Assembly: GCF_022568815.1 (NCBI RefSeq)
Contig: NZ_JAKZHX010000009.1
Location: 1-64,000 of the forward strand
Direction of reading: 5' to 3'
Source: Undibacterium paludis
Lineage (GTDB): Bacteria; Pseudomonadota; Gammaproteobacteria; Burkholderiales; Burkholderiaceae_D
Length of the DNA: 64,000 nt
Positions 46,987 to 57,806 of the stretch are shown here, in pieces; positions within the stretch are counted from its first letter, which is position 1, and the number at the start of each line of letters is the position of its first letter. The position numbers were made by a program, and so were the translations under genes. Under the pieces are notes generated by a model that did no database searches, was not told the origin of the DNA, and worked only from the letters and a program-made list of their open reading frames with translations.

Positions 46987-47847
46987 TCATTCATTGGAAT
47001 ATGTCCCGGATGCAACTAAAGCATCCCAGACTTTATATGCATCGACAGTTTCAGCAACGTCGTGCACACGGATGATATTTGCACCACACTGTTTTGCAGC
47101 AAGTGCTGCGGCCAAACTGCCGGCCAGACGTGCCGACGTGGGGCGTCCAGTCAGGCCACCTATCATTGATTTTCGCGAAACACCAACCAGCAAGGGTAAA
47201 TTCAACTCAGCCAGAAAATCAGGCAAATGGTGAAACATGGCCACATTATGCTCCAGGGTCTTGCCAAAGCCAAAGCCAGGATCCAGGCAAATTCGTTCAG
47301 TTGCCACACCTGCCGCCGCCAGCGCTGATACACGCTGCTGTAAAAAATAACCCACGTCCAGATTGACGTCAGCGTATTCAGGATTCATCTGCATATTGAG
47401 CGGATTGTTTTGCATGTGCATCACACATAATCCAGCATCACTGCTTTGCACCACAGCGATCGCATCTTCAGTAGCAAAACCCCGGATGTCGTTAATCATG
47501 TCTGCGCCTGCCAGAAGGGCTTCACGCATGACTTGCGGTTTATAGGTATCAATGGACAAAGGTTTGCCGCAATCACGCAAGGCATAGATGACTGGCATGA
47601 TACGGTCCAGTTCTTCCATCAGCGATAAAGGTGCAGAACCAGGACGGCTTGATTCACCGCCTATGTCGATGATGTCAACACCATCTTCTATCATCTGCTC
47701 TGCACGTGCAATGGCGCTTTCCAGATGCAGGAATTTACCGCCGTCAGAAAATGAATCTGGCGTGATATTCAGGATGCCCATCACCAGGGTTCTGGATTGT
47801 TTCCCATGCAAAGGAAAACGATAACGACCGCATTGAAAGTATTTCAT
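46987..47847 (-). CDS. folP: Dihydropteroate synthase
   Basis: Joins p-aminobenzoate to the pterin pyrophosphate in folate synthesis; target of sulfonamides. The 286-residue barrel has [50 protein letters not shown] and [16 protein letters not shown]. The ATG follows the ftsH terminator T-tract by three bases and lacks a Shine-Dalgarno sequence. The conserved order ftsH-folP-glmM is kept. Confidence 0.97.
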   Translation of the reverse strand: MKYFQCGRYRFPLHGKQSRTLVMGILNITPDSFSDGGKFLHLESAIARAEQMIEDGVDIIDIGGESSRPGSAPLSLMEELDRIMPVIYALRDCGKPLSIDTYKPQVMREALLAGADMINDIRGFATEDAIAVVQSSDAGLCVMHMQNNPLNMQMNPEYADVNLDVGYFLQQRVSALAAAGVATERICLDPGFGFGKTLEHNVAMFHHLPDFLAELNLPLLVGVSRKSMIGGLTGRPTSARLAGSLAAALAAKQCGANIIRVHDVAETVDAYKVWDALVASGTYSNE

Positions 47848-47849
47848 TT

Positions 47850-47886
47850 TAAAAAAAACGAAGGGTGAGGAATTACCCCACCCTTA
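47850..47886 (-). terminator. Intrinsic terminator of ftsH, abutting the folP start
   Basis: On the minus strand AAGGGTG and CACCCTT flank a loop, followed by CG and a T8 run that ends three bases before the folP ATG. Confidence 0.88.
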
Positions 47887-47927
47887 TAAAAACAATTCAA
47901 GATACTCGAGAATTAATTATCAGCAAC

Positions 47928-49817
47928 TCAGGCTGGAGCAGTTGCACTAGGAGATACGCCACCAGAAGACTTATCTGACGGAGACCGGTTAGTTGCCTGA
48001 CTTTGTTTTGGCGGACGTGGATCCACTCCGTTCATGATGTCACTCACCTGATCTGCATCAATGGTTTCCCAATCCAGTAAAGCCTTGGTCATAATTTCAA
48101 CCTTGTCACGATTTTCTTCCAGAAGCTTGCGCGCCAAAGCATATTGTGCATCCAGGATATTACGGATTTCGGCGTCCACTTTTTGCTGAGTCACTTCAGA
48201 AATAGTTTTTGAAGAGCCGCCAAAATAACCGTCATTCTGATTGTCTTCATACACCATGACACCCATGCTGTCAGACATACCCCATCGGGTGACCATCGCC
48301 CTGGCGAGTTTGGTCGCATGAGAAAAGTCGCTTTCCGCACCTGATGACATTTGACCAACGAAGATTTCTTCAGCTATCCGACCACCAAACAACATCGAAA
48401 TCTTTTCCAGCATTTTATCCTTGTACAAACTCACAGCATCGTGCTCAGGCAGAGACAAGGTAACACCCAAAGCAGATCCACGCGGCATGATGGTCACTTT
48501 ATGCACTGGGTCAGACGTAGGCAGCAATTTGGCCACTACAGCATGACCAGATTCATGATAAGCGGTCGCTCTACGCTCTTCTTCACGCATCACCATGGAC
48601 CGACGCTCGGGGCCCATATAAATTTTATCTTTAGCATCTTCAAAATCGATCATTTCGACCAAACGCTTATTGCGTCTCGCCGCAAACAAAGCCGATTCAT
48701 TGACCAGATTAGCCAAATCAGCACCAGAAAAACCTGGCGTACCGCGTGCCAAAATGTCTGCTTTTACATCAGCAGAGATCGGAACCTTGCGCATATGGAC
48801 GTTAAGGATTTGCTCACGCCCACGAACATCTGGCAAACTAACGGAAACCTGACGGTCAAAACGGCCCGGACGCAGCAAGGCCTTGTCGAGAACATCCGCA
48901 CGGTTAGTCGCTGCTATGACGATAACGCCAGAATTCGCTTCAAAGCCATCCATCTCAACCAGCATCTGATTCAGTGTCTGTTCACGCTCATCATTGCCGC
49001 CACCCATACCGGCGCCACGATGGCGGCCAACAGCATCAATCTCATCGATAAAGATAATGCAAGGGGAATGTTTCTTGGCATTCTCAAACATGTCACGAAC
49101 GCGGGAAGCACCGACACCGACGAACATTTCAACGAAATCAGAACCAGAAATTGTAAAGAACGGGACTTTTGCCTCACCGGCAATTGCACGCGCCAACAAG
49201 GTTTTACCTGTGCCAGGCGGACCAACCATCAAGACGCCACGAGGAATACGACCACCGAGTTTCTGGAACTTGGTAGGGTCACGCAAGAAATCAACAATTT
49301 CGCTGACCTCCTCCTTGGCTTCGTCGCAACCTGCAACATCAGCAAAAGTGACATTATTATTTGTATCATCAAGCATTCTGGCTTTGGACTTACCGAAAGA
49401 AAAAGCCCCGCCCTTACCGCCGCCCTGCATCTGGCGCATGAAGAAAATCCAGACACCGATCAGTAACAGCATCGGGAACCAGGAAATAAATACTTGTTGC
49501 AGGAAAGACTGCTCTTCAGGCTGCTTGACATCAAACTTGACGCCACTGTCCACCAGATCACGAATCAAGCCTTTGTCGAGGACGGTAATCTGGGACTTGA
49601 CTTTCTTGCCTTCAGAATTGGTCGCAACAATGGTGCGATTGGCCTCATCAATTGTTGCTTCCTTGATGTGCCTGGATTTAACTTCGTCCAGGAACTCAGA
49701 ATACGGAATTGGTGCGGCACTCGAGCCGATACCTTTCGTGCCAAACTCTTTAAACAACATAAAGAGCACCAGGGCAACAACTACCCAAATGGCAGCTTTT
49801 GAAAACATATTATTCAC
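47928..49817 (-). CDS. ftsH: ATP-dependent zinc metalloprotease FtsH
   Basis: Membrane-anchored AAA protease that degrades LpxC, sigma-32 and misassembled membrane proteins. The 629-residue protein has membrane segments near residues 6-22 and 106-126, Walker [14 protein letters not shown], Walker [17 protein letters not shown], the SRH region RPGRFDRQV and the zinc motif HESGH near residue 417. GTG at 49817 is taken as the start, as AAGGAG precedes it by five bases; an ATG three codons downstream is the alternative. It lies downstream of rlmE. Confidence 0.98.
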   Translation of the reverse strand: MNNMFSKAAIWVVVALVLFMLFKEFGTKGIGSSAAPIPYSEFLDEVKSRHIKEATIDEANRTIVATNSEGKKVKSQITVLDKGLIRDLVDSGVKFDVKQPEEQSFLQQVFISWFPMLLLIGVWIFFMRQMQGGGKGGAFSFGKSKARMLDDTNNNVTFADVAGCDEAKEEVSEIVDFLRDPTKFQKLGGRIPRGVLMVGPPGTGKTLLARAIAGEAKVPFFTISGSDFVEMFVGVGASRVRDMFENAKKHSPCIIFIDEIDAVGRHRGAGMGGGNDEREQTLNQMLVEMDGFEANSGVIVIAATNRADVLDKALLRPGRFDRQVSVSLPDVRGREQILNVHMRKVPISADVKADILARGTPGFSGADLANLVNESALFAARRNKRLVEMIDFEDAKDKIYMGPERRSMVMREEERRATAYHESGHAVVAKLLPTSDPVHKVTIMPRGSALGVTLSLPEHDAVSLYKDKMLEKISMLFGGRIAEEIFVGQMSSGAESDFSHATKLARAMVTRWGMSDSMGVMVYEDNQNDGYFGGSSKTISEVTQQKVDAEIRNILDAQYALARKLLEENRDKVEIMTKALLDWETIDADQVSDIMNGVDPRPPKQSQATNRSPSDKSSGGVSPSATAPA

Positions 49818-49940
49818 GAGAACTCCTTGAACGCAAGACGCGCCATTTGATACTGTAAACGTTCATTCTACCCCCATTGGGTAGAGCTTGCTAGCCAGCA
49901 TATGTTGGCAATATTGATGATTATCAAGAGGTAAATCCAA

Positions 49941-50585
49941 TTATTCGGGGTTCTTTAGCCCACGACCGAGCAAAAATATCTCGGAAGACTTGTCTTTACT
50001 GGCTTTTGGCTTCTTGTTCAATACCGTTTTGAACTCATCTTTAAAAAGTGTAACAATATTATTATAACTGGGGCCATGGAAGCATTTTACCAACAAAGCT
50101 CCGCCGGGCTTCAAATGCGCCCTGGCAAATGAGACTGCCAGTTCGATAATATATTCGACGCGCGCAGCGTCAACAGTAGAGTTACCAGACAAATTGGGTG
50201 CCATGTCAGACAGCACCAGATCGACTTTACGGCCCAACAATTTGGCTTCAAGCTGATCCAGCACCTCATCCTCACGAAAATCCCCCTGTATGAATTGCAC
50301 GTCAGCGATAGGCTCCATCGGCAGCAGGTCCAGGGCAAAGATTTCCCCCAAGATGCCACCGCCCTCCTTGCCAGCCAGCTTATTCCTGACATACTGCGAC
50401 CAGCTCCCCGGGGTTGCCCCGAGATCAACAATAACTTGTCCGGAACGTATCAATTTTTCTGATTCGTCTATTTCTTTTAGCTTGTAAACGGCACGCGCGC
50501 GATAGCCCTCTTTCTGTGCAAGTTTCACGTAAGGGTCATTAATATGATCGTGAACCCAATTTTGATTGAATTTATTCTTTGCCAT
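49941..50585 (-). CDS. rlmE: 23S rRNA (uridine-2552-2'-O)-methyltransferase
   Basis: Methylates the 2'-OH of U2552 in the ribosomal A loop. The 214-residue FtsJ-fold enzyme shows [16 protein letters not shown] (SAM binding), [12 protein letters not shown] and LVKCFHG. Its catalytic Lys-Asp-Lys tetrad pattern is intact (YKLKEID, SDMAPN, LVKCF). It is divergent from yhbY with 32 bp between, and precedes ftsH, the classical ftsJ-ftsH arrangement. Confidence 0.97.
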   Translation of the reverse strand: MAKNKFNQNWVHDHINDPYVKLAQKEGYRARAVYKLKEIDESEKLIRSGQVIVDLGATPGSWSQYVRNKLAGKEGGGILGEIFALDLLPMEPIADVQFIQGDFREDEVLDQLEAKLLGRKVDLVLSDMAPNLSGNSTVDAARVEYIIELAVSFARAHLKPGGALLVKCFHGPSYNNIVTLFKDEFKTVLNKKPKASKDKSSEIFLLGRGLKNPE

Positions 50586-50617
50586 TCGCGTAAAATACTA
50601 CTTTTAAAGGAATTACT

Positions 50618-51088
50618 ATGTTAAAACTTACGCCCGCCGAAAGAAGCGAGCTTCGCTCTGAAGCGCATGGACTGAAACCTATCGTATTGATCGGTGAAGC
50701 CGGATTAACTCCTGCCGTGATCAAAGAGATAGATGCCGGCTTGAATTCTCATGGCCTGATCAAGGTACGTGTATTTGGTGATGATCGTGAAGCCCGCATA
50801 GGCATGTACGATACCATCTGCGCCGAACTGAATGCAGCCCCCATACAGCATATCGGAAAACTGCTGGTCATTTACCGCCCTAAACTGGACGGCAAGCAAG
50901 AAACAAAACTGGTAAAAAAAGGTAAAGGCCTGCGCGAAGTCACTATCGTCAAACCTAGTCCAAGTGGCACCAAAAAGCCTACAGTATCCAAGGTAATGGT
51001 AAAAGGCAACGAGCGCGTCACCCAAGGCGGCAATATCAAACGCGCAAAACCACGCCAGACAAGTGCAAAAAAGACATCTCTAGGGTAA
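50618..51088 (+). CDS. yhbY: YhbY family RNA-binding protein (CRS1-YhbY/CRM domain)
   Basis: Associates with pre-50S ribosomal particles. The CRM domain occupies residues 1-95: LTPAERSELRSEAHGLKPIVLIGEAGLTPAVIKEIDAGLNSHGLIKVRV and the GxxG-like loop. At 156 residues it is about 55 longer than E. coli YhbY, owing to a basic C-terminal tail (rich in Lys, Arg, Ser and Thr) that probably adds RNA affinity. AAAGGA precedes the ATG. It converges on greA. Confidence 0.93.
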   Translation: MLKLTPAERSELRSEAHGLKPIVLIGEAGLTPAVIKEIDAGLNSHGLIKVRVFGDDREARIGMYDTICAELNAAPIQHIGKLLVIYRPKLDGKQETKLVKKGKGLREVTIVKPSPSGTKKPTVSKVMVKGNERVTQGGNIKRAKPRQTSAKKTSLG

Positions 51089-51198
51089 CAAACTACCTGT
51101 TTCTGGTCTTTGATCAGTGACTGCCCCGGCCATATCGGCCGGGCAATCTGCAAATAGTGTTTACACCGCCTGCGATCCGGGCAAATCTTAAAAAGTGA

Positions 51199-51675
51199 TT
51201 AAACGTAAGCCACGTCCAGCACTTCATACTCACGTATGCCTGCTGGTGCCTGCACTCCGACCACGTCACCTGCATATTTACCGATCAGTGCACGAGCGAT
51301 AGGTGAAGTAATCGAAACTTTGCTCAACTTCAGATCTGCCTCATCTTCTCCTACGATCTGATAACTGACCTTTTGTGAAGTTTCCAGGTCTTCCAGGTGT
51401 ACGGTAGAACCAAACACAACACGGCCTTCGGCATCGAGTTCGCTAGGATCGATAATCTGCGCCGACCCAAGTTTCCCCTCCAGCTCAGCGATGCGCCCTT
51501 CAACAAAGGCCTGGCGCTCTTTGGCTGCATCATATTCAGCATTTTCAGACAAATCGCCCTGGGCGCGCGCCTCTGCAATCGCATTGATCACGTTAGGGCG
51601 TTCTTTGGTTTTCAAATTGTGCAATTCTTGTTTTAACAATTCTGCGCCAAATTTGGTGATAGGTACTGTACTCAT
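51199..51675 (-). CDS. greA: Transcription elongation factor GreA
   Basis: Stimulates RNA polymerase to cleave backtracked transcripts. The 158-residue protein has the N-terminal coiled coil with the acidic tip DLSENAEYDAAKE and the C-terminal FKBP-like domain. The ATG at 51675 gives MSTVPITKFGAELL, the family start; an in-frame extension to 51765 is not conserved. It follows carB by about 130 bp, as in other betaproteobacteria. Confidence 0.97.
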   Translation of the reverse strand: MSTVPITKFGAELLKQELHNLKTKERPNVINAIAEARAQGDLSENAEYDAAKERQAFVEGRIAELEGKLGSAQIIDPSELDAEGRVVFGSTVHLEDLETSQKVSYQIVGEDEADLKLSKVSITSPIARALIGKYAGDVVGVQAPAGIREYEVLDVAYV

Positions 51676-51804
51676 GGCATTCACACTTATAAAAGTAAAA
51701 ATACAGAGGCCACAGCAAACACCAGCATTGCCGATGCCATTTGTGACCTCTGTATCAAAATTCAAGCTCCCCGGCTTTGCGGGCCAGGGACACTGCTATT
51801 TCTA

Positions 51805-54800
51805 TCAGTTTAAGGTTTTATGCAGGCCTTGTAAATCATAAACGTGCAATTCATTGAGATGACGCATACCTTCCACTGCAGCCTCTGCACCGGCGATTGT
51901 CGTGAATGTTGTTGCACGGGCAATCAGCGCCGAAGTACGAATTGCGCGCGAATCGGTAATGGCATTGCGCTTTTCTTCAACGGTGTTGATGACCATGGCA
52001 ATTTCATTGTTCTTGATCATATCAACAACGTGCGGACGACCTTCAACTACCTTATTGACCACAGAAACCGGAATGCCTTCAGCTGCAATTGCTGCTGCTG
52101 TACCACGCGTCGCCACGATGGAAAAGCCCAGAGCAACCAGGTCTTTTGCCACCTTGACACCGCGTGGCTTATCACTGTTCTTGATACTGAGGAAAACCTT
52201 GCCAGAAGTAGGCAATTTTACACCCGCACCCAGTTGCGATTTGACGAAAGCCTCACCAAATGTCTTGCCAACGCCCATGACTTCACCGGTTGATTTCATC
52301 TCAGGGCCGAGGATAGTATCAACACCAGGGAATTTCACGAAGGGGAATACTGCTTCCTTGACGCTGAAATAAGGCGGCACGACTTCGCTGCCTATGCCCT
52401 GTGAATCGAGTGACTGACCAACCATGCAGCGGGCAGCAATCTTGGCTAGTTGCAAGCCAGTGGCCTTGGAAACATAAGGTACAGTACGCGATGCACGTGG
52501 ATTCACTTCCAGCACGAATACAACATCTTTACCGTCCTGCTGCTGAATCGCAAACTGTACATTCATCAGGCCGACGACATTCAAGCCTTTTGCCATCAAA
52601 GCAGTCTGGCGCTTGAGTTCAGCAATGGTTTCTTGTGACAGAGAGTAAGGCGGCAAGGAACATGCAGAGTCACCGGAGTGAACACCGGCCTGTTCGATAT
52701 GCTCCATGACACCACCGATGAAGGTACGCTCACCATCCGACAGGCAATCGACGTCAACTTCAATCGCATCATTCAGGAAGCGATCCAGCAAGACTGGAGA
52801 ATCATGTGACACCTTGACGGCTTCACGCATGTAACGCTCAAGATCACGTTGCTCATGCACGATTTCCATTGCACGGCCACCCAATACATAAGATGGACGC
52901 ACTACCAGCGGGTACCCAATTTCTTGTGCCAGCGCCAAAGCATCGGCTTCAGTACGTGCAGTGCGGTTAGGCGGTTGACGCAGGCCCAGGTCTTGCAACA
53001 TTTTCTGGAAGCGTTCGCGGTCTTCTGCTGCATCAATCATGTCTGGCGATGTACCAACGATAGGCACGCCGTTGGCTTCGAGATCCAGCGCCAATTTCAG
53101 AGGCGTCTGACCACCGTATTGCACGATGACGCCAACTGGTTTTTCTTTATCAACGATTTCGAGTACATCCTCCAGCGTCAGTGGTTCAAAGTACAGACGG
53201 TCGGAGGTATCGTAATCAGTAGAAACGGTTTCAGGATTGCAGTTGACCATAATGGTTTCATAACCATCTTCGCGCATTGCGAATGCCGCGTGTACGCAGC
53301 AATAATCAAACTCGATACCTTGGCCGATACGGTTAGGGCCACCGCCCAATACCATGATTTTTTTCTTGTCGGTTGGGTTGGATTCGCACTCTTCTTCATA
53401 AGTCGAATACATATAGGCTGTATTCGTAGCGAATTCACCCGCACAAGTATCAACGCGTTTATAGACCGGACGCACATTCAGGGCGCGGCGTTTTTCACGT
53501 ATTGCAGTGTCGGTCGTTTTCAGCAGTTTTGCGAGGCGACGGTCAGAGAAACCTTTTTGCTTCAGTTGCAGCATGAGGGCTTTATCAACGTTGTCGAGTG
53601 ACTGTTCATCCAGCCACAATTCGACATCCACGATATCCTTGATCTGCACCAGGAACCACGGGTCGATATGTGTCAGTTGATGCACCTCTTCCATTGTGAA
53701 GCCTTGAGCAAAAGCATCACCAACATACCAGATGCGGTCAGGACCTGGTTCACCCAGTTCTTTTTCCAGGGTCTCGCGATCCTGAGTTTTCTCATTCATG
53801 CCATCGACGCCAACTTCCAGGCCACGCAAGGCTTTCTGGAAAGACTCCTGAAAGGTGCGGCCGATAGCCATCACTTCACCGACAGATTTCATCTGTGTCG
53901 TCAGGCGGTTATCTGCCTGCGGGAATTTCTCGAAGGCGAAGCGCGGTATCTTGGTGACGACGTAATCAATCGAAGGCTCGAAAGAAGCAGGTGTAGCACC
54001 GCCGGTAATTTCGTTGCGCAATTCATCGAGCGTGAAACCGACTGCCAGCTTGGCAGCAATTTTTGCGATAGGAAAACCAGTCGCTTTCGATGCCAGCGCA
54101 GATGAACGCGATACGCGCGGATTCATCTCAATGACGATCATGCGGCCATCAGCAGGATTGATGGAAAACTGTACGTTGGAACCACCAGTATCCACACCAA
54201 TTTCACGCAGCACTGCCAAAGAGGCATTACGCATGATCTGGTATTCTTTATCGGTCAGTGTCTGCGCTGGTGCAACCGTGATGGAATCACCAGTATGCAC
54301 ACCCATAGGGTCCAGGTTTTCGATGGAGCAGACAATGATGCAATTGTCTGCCTTGTCGCGCACGACTTCCATCTCATACTCTTTCCAGCCTATCAGCGAT
54401 TCTTCAATCAGCAATTCATTGGTAGGCGACGCTTCCAGACCGCGTTTGCAAATCGTCTCAAATTCTTCCGGGTTGTAGGCGATACCACCACCTGTGCCAC
54501 CCATCGTGAACGATGGACGGATGATGACCGGGAAGCCAACATCCTTTTGCACAGCCCAGGCTTCATCCATGGAGTGCGCAACGCCAGAACGCGCAGAACC
54601 CAGACCGATCTTGGTCATGGCGTTCTTGAATTTCAAACGGTCTTCCGCCTTGTCGATGGCTTCTGGTGAAGCGCCGATCAGTTCGCAATTGTATTTGGTC
54701 AGCACGCCATTACGGTGCAAGTCGAGTGCGCAATTCAGCGCAGTCTGGCCACCCATGGTCGGCAGGATCGCGTCTGGCTTTTCTTTATCGATAATGCGCT

Positions 54801-55023
54801 CGACAACTTGCCAGGTGATAGGTTCGATGTAGGTAACATCGGCCATTTCCGGGTCGGTCATGATGGTTGCCGGATTGCTGTTAACCAGGATCACGCGGTA
54901 ACCTTCTTCACGCAAGGCCTTGCAGGCCTGCGCGCCGGAATAGTCGAATTCACAAGCCTGGCCAATGATGATGGGGCCTGCACCGATAATCAGAATACTT
55001 TTTATATCATTACGTTTTGGCAT
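51805..55023 (-). CDS. carB: Carbamoyl-phosphate synthase large subunit
   Basis: Makes carbamoyl phosphate for arginine and pyrimidines. The 1072-residue protein contains two ATP-grasp halves, each with its own signature ([18 protein letters not shown] near the start and [17 protein letters not shown] near residue 563), and a C-terminal MGS-like allosteric domain (from about residue 940). It starts 3 bp after the carA stop. Confidence 0.98.
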   Translation of the reverse strand: MPKRNDIKSILIIGAGPIIIGQACEFDYSGAQACKALREEGYRVILVNSNPATIMTDPEMADVTYIEPITWQVVERIIDKEKPDAILPTMGGQTALNCALDLHRNGVLTKYNCELIGASPEAIDKAEDRLKFKNAMTKIGLGSARSGVAHSMDEAWAVQKDVGFPVIIRPSFTMGGTGGGIAYNPEEFETICKRGLEASPTNELLIEESLIGWKEYEMEVVRDKADNCIIVCSIENLDPMGVHTGDSITVAPAQTLTDKEYQIMRNASLAVLREIGVDTGGSNVQFSINPADGRMIVIEMNPRVSRSSALASKATGFPIAKIAAKLAVGFTLDELRNEITGGATPASFEPSIDYVVTKIPRFAFEKFPQADNRLTTQMKSVGEVMAIGRTFQESFQKALRGLEVGVDGMNEKTQDRETLEKELGEPGPDRIWYVGDAFAQGFTMEEVHQLTHIDPWFLVQIKDIVDVELWLDEQSLDNVDKALMLQLKQKGFSDRRLAKLLKTTDTAIREKRRALNVRPVYKRVDTCAGEFATNTAYMYSTYEEECESNPTDKKKIMVLGGGPNRIGQGIEFDYCCVHAAFAMREDGYETIMVNCNPETVSTDYDTSDRLYFEPLTLEDVLEIVDKEKPVGVIVQYGGQTPLKLALDLEANGVPIVGTSPDMIDAAEDRERFQKMLQDLGLRQPPNRTARTEADALALAQEIGYPLVVRPSYVLGGRAMEIVHEQRDLERYMREAVKVSHDSPVLLDRFLNDAIEVDVDCLSDGERTFIGGVMEHIEQAGVHSGDSACSLPPYSLSQETIAELKRQTALMAKGLNVVGLMNVQFAIQQQDGKDVVFVLEVNPRASRTVPYVSKATGLQLAKIAARCMVGQSLDSQGIGSEVVPPYFSVKEAVFPFVKFPGVDTILGPEMKSTGEVMGVGKTFGEAFVKSQLGAGVKLPTSGKVFLSIKNSDKPRGVKVAKDLVALGFSIVATRGTAAAIAAEGIPVSVVNKVVEGRPHVVDMIKNNEIAMVINTVEEKRNAITDSRAIRTSALIARATTFTTIAGAEAAVEGMRHLNELHVYDLQGLHKTLN

Positions 55024-55026
55024 TTA

Positions 55027-56190
55027 TTATTCTCCTGTCTTTGCCTTGGTCATCATTGCAGTGAAGCGGTCGAACAGGTAGGCAATATCATGCGGACCTG
55101 GTGAGGCTTCAGGGTGACCCTGGAAGCAGAAAGCCGGTTTGTCTGTACGCGCAAAGCCTTGCAGCGAGCCGTCGAACAAAGACACGTGGGTAACGCGGCA
55201 GTTGGCTGGCAAAGTTGCAGCATCCACTGCAAAACCGTGATTTTGGGAAGTGATCAATACCTGTTTGGTATCCAGATCCTGCACAGGATGATTGGCACCA
55301 TGGTGGCCAAACTTCATCTTGAGGGTCTTGGCACCAGATGCCAGCGCCATGATCTGATGACCCAGGCAGATACCAAAGGTAGGAATGCCCTTCTCTATCA
55401 ACTCTTTAGCGGCAGCAATCGCGTAATCGCAAGGCTCAGGATCGCCAGGGCCATTCGATAAAAACACGCCGTCAGGATTCAGCGCCAGCACATCAGCTGC
55501 GCTGGATTGCGCGGGCAATACCGTGACCTTGCAGCCGCGCTCTGCCAGCATGCGCAAGATATTGCGCTTGACACCAAAGTCAAAAGCGACAACATGGAAT
55601 TTTGGGTCTTGCAACTGGCCATAACCCTGGCCCAGCACCCACTCAGCTTCTGTCCAGTTGTAAGCCTGTTTGACAGAAACAATCTTTGCCAGATCCATGC
55701 CAGACAGGCCAGGAAAAGACTTGGCCAGAGCAATCGCTTTTTCAGCATCCGCACCCACCAGTATCGCACCACCCTGCGCGCCTTTTTCACGCAAGATGCG
55801 CGTCAGTTTGCGGGTATCAATACCGGCAATAGCAACGATGTTTTGGGATTTGAGGTAATCAGAGAGGGATTGTTCAGAGCGGAAATTCGATACCAGCAAG
55901 GGCAGGTCTTTGATGATCAAACCGGCTGCATGGATTTTGTCAGACTCTACGTCTTCGGCATTGACGCCGGTGTTACCAATATGCGGATACGTCAGTGTAA
56001 CGATCTGGGAACTATAACTGGGGTCAGTCAAGATTTCCTGATAACCGGTCATTGAGGTATTGAAGACAACTTCACCTATGGTATGACCGGCAGCGCCAAT
56101 CGAATATCCAGTGAAAATGCTTCCATCGGCAAGAGCAAGTATAGCGGTGTCCTGGCCGGAACGAAGAAGGGACTGCGGAATGGGCAGCAA
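55027..56190 (-). CDS. carA: Carbamoyl-phosphate synthase small subunit
   Basis: Glutaminase subunit supplying ammonia to CarB. About 387 residues; the class I amidotransferase domain has [15 protein letters not shown] with the nucleophilic cysteine, and [14 protein letters not shown] with the catalytic His/Glu. The N-terminal domain shows [19 protein letters not shown]. No ATG fits the start. TTG at 56190 is preferred because GGAG lies six bases upstream and the product matches the family; another TTG at 56196 directly abuts the GGAG. Confidence 0.96.
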   Translation of the reverse strand: MLPIPQSLLRSGQDTAILALADGSIFTGYSIGAAGHTIGEVVFNTSMTGYQEILTDPSYSSQIVTLTYPHIGNTGVNAEDVESDKIHAAGLIIKDLPLLVSNFRSEQSLSDYLKSQNIVAIAGIDTRKLTRILREKGAQGGAILVGADAEKAIALAKSFPGLSGMDLAKIVSVKQAYNWTEAEWVLGQGYGQLQDPKFHVVAFDFGVKRNILRMLAERGCKVTVLPAQSSAADVLALNPDGVFLSNGPGDPEPCDYAIAAAKELIEKGIPTFGICLGHQIMALASGAKTLKMKFGHHGANHPVQDLDTKQVLITSQNHGFAVDAATLPANCRVTHVSLFDGSLQGFARTDKPAFCFQGHPEASPGPHDIAYLFDRFTAMMTKAKTGE

Positions 56191-56340
56191 GGGCAACTCC
56201 TGTATTGTTACCGCCGCTGCGACGCCCCAAGCTGTCGTTTCCCTGGCCGAGCAGAATTGCCGCGCAGCCTGGAAAGATGATGGAGCGATGTGAATTTGGG
56301 TAGGCGCTACGGCGAGATTTCGGATTAGTTAAACCCTCGA

Positions 56341-56369
56341 ATTATAGCGCGAAACGGCCCATCAGGCAA
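56341..56369 (-). promoter_or_regulatory. Predicted sigma-70 promoter of carAB
   Basis: On the minus strand TTGCCT (56369-56364) and the consensus TATAAT (56346-56341) are exactly 17 bp apart. The start near 56334 gives a leader of about 145 bases before carA. The -35 box lies inside one arm and the loop edge of a long hairpin. Confidence 0.75.
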
Positions 56370-56392
56370 ATGCGGAATGCCTGATGGGCCGT
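56354..56392. repeat. 15-bp perfect inverted repeat covering the carA -35 box
   Basis: ACGGCCCATCAGGCA (56354-56368) and its exact complement (56378-56392) flank a nine-base loop. It lies about 100 bp downstream of the GlcG-like gene stop, and could be its transcript-end hairpin, but no U-tract follows. It overlaps the carA promoter -35 region, so an operator role is also possible. Confidence 0.8.
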
Positions 56393-56494
56393 GAAATTGC
56401 TTGCAAACTCAATAGTGCACGAGCGTTCGCCAACTAATTCCCTGAAATTGTCTCCGACGCAATCCCGCAAAAAGAATGTGCCAGCCAAACTGGA

Positions 56495-56899
56495 TTACAG
56501 GCCCAGTGCAGCAATACCGGCCTTGGCAATTTGTGCATCTTCAGACGATTTAACGCCCGAGACGCCAACCGCACCAACACATTGCCCCTCAACGATAATA
56601 GGCACGCCACCTTCCAGCATGCCTTCCAGGGGAGCACTCAGGAAAGAGTAACGGCCATTATTGATGATGTCTTCATAAATTTTTGATTCGCGCTTGCCCA
56701 GCGCGGCCGTTGTCGCCTTGGCCGGAGCAATCTGTGCAGATATCGGCGCTACACCATCAAGACGCTGCAACCACATCAAATGACCACCATCATCAACAAT
56801 GGCAATGACAACCGGCCAGTTATTTGCCTTGGCTTCAGCCTCTGCCGCCGCCGCAATCTTTTTTACATCATCAAGTGTCATTACTGGTTTTGTCTGCAT
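56495..56899 (-). CDS. GlcG/HbpS-family (DUF336) protein
   Basis: A 134-residue single-domain protein of the GlcG/HbpS family: VVIAIVDDGGHLMWLQRLDGVAPISAQIAPAKATTAA and GGVPIIVEGQCVGAVGVSGVKSSEDAQIAKAG are characteristic. Relatives bind haem or small cofactors, or accompany oxidases; the exact role is unknown. No signal peptide, so cytoplasmic. GAGGT precedes the ATG. Monocistronic upstream of carAB. Confidence 0.88.
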   Translation of the reverse strand: MQTKPVMTLDDVKKIAAAAEAEAKANNWPVVIAIVDDGGHLMWLQRLDGVAPISAQIAPAKATTAALGKRESKIYEDIINNGRYSFLSAPLEGMLEGGVPIIVEGQCVGAVGVSGVKSSEDAQIAKAGIAALGL

Positions 56900-57150
56900 G
56901 ATTATTACCTCTCAAATAAAGTCAGCGGATTGTACGCCAAGCAATTGCACTTAGGTATACAAACAGTTTTAACAATTAAACAGCCATTCCAGAGGTATTC
57001 CAAACCCATCTCTGACAACCTTGGCGTTATTCACCCAGCCTTCTTTTGCATCCACTGCAACAATTTGTTTCAGAAAGGAAATACCGTGAATGGTTTACAT
57101 TTTTTAAGAGTTCGCTTAAAGTTGAGCGGTTTTTCCAACCAGGTGCCAAG

Positions 57151-57690
57151 ATGCTAATAAACGTTTCCAGACTATCAAGGAAAGCCAAATTAGTGCTTAT
57201 CTCAACAATCATGCTCAGTGCAGCATATAGTCCCGCCTGGAGTGCAGACAATCCCTTCCCTGAGTCCTCCACTGCCTATACAAAATTACAAGAGATCAAA
57301 CAGCGCGCATCCGACCTGACCGTCAAGGCCATGGATTTGATGGGCATACGTTACAAACGTGGCGGCAATAGTCCGGAAAACGGCCTGGACTGCAGCGGCT
57401 TTGTCCGCTATGTATTTAAAGATGTGATTGGCGCCAACCTGCCCCGCACTTCTGCAGAAATCAGCAAAATCGGCGAACACGTGGATCAGAAAGATTTGCA
57501 ACCAGGCGACCTGGTTTTCTATAACACACTCAAACGCGGCTTTTCCCATGTAGGCATTTATCTGGGTGATAATAAATTCATCCACTCCCCTTCTGCCGGT
57601 GGCCAAGTCAGGGTTGAGAGCATGAACATCGATTACTGGAAAAAACGTTTCAATGGCGCCCGCCGTATCAACGACGACGAAGCCAAGTAA
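57151..57690 (+). CDS. NlpC/P60 family cell-wall hydrolase (C40 peptidase)
   Basis: A 179-residue exported peptidase. Signal peptide about residues 1-31 (hydrophobic core ending YSPAWSADN). The catalytic domain has the nucleophile in GLDCSGFVRYVF, the histidine in FSHVGIYLGDNKFIHSP, and a third polar residue after it. It likely cleaves peptide stems of peptidoglycan. ATG 57151 is chosen because AGGTG lies just upstream and it opens the signal peptide; a start at 57046 would place 35 residues before it. Confidence 0.92.
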   Translation: MLINVSRLSRKAKLVLISTIMLSAAYSPAWSADNPFPESSTAYTKLQEIKQRASDLTVKAMDLMGIRYKRGGNSPENGLDCSGFVRYVFKDVIGANLPRTSAEISKIGEHVDQKDLQPGDLVFYNTLKRGFSHVGIYLGDNKFIHSPSAGGQVRVESMNIDYWKKRFNGARRINDDEAK

Positions 57691-57724
57691 GTTAGCGACA
57701 AGCCCCCCCAAGAATAATCCACGG

Positions 57725-57755
57725 ATAAAAATAAGGCAGAGCAAAGCCCTGCCTT
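57725..57755 (-). terminator. Intrinsic terminator of the patatin gene
   Basis: AAGGCAG (57733-57739) and CTGCCTT (57749-57755) pair; on the minus strand the stem is followed by ATTTTTATCC, giving a U-tract for the gene ending at 57807. Confidence 0.75.
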
Positions 57756-57806
57756 CAAAGCCATATTGATGCCAAGTCGCACAACCAACTTGGCATTATC
57801 GTCATA

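Noticed and set aside
48351..49466. A 371-codon open frame on the plus strand opposite ftsH
   Set aside because: It is entirely antisense to a strongly conserved gene, has no recognisable domain and reflects codon bias of the opposite strand.
49866..49886. CTACCC/GGGTAG hairpin between rlmE and ftsH as a terminator
   Set aside because: The stem is only six base pairs, there is no U-tract, and the two genes are usually cotranscribed.
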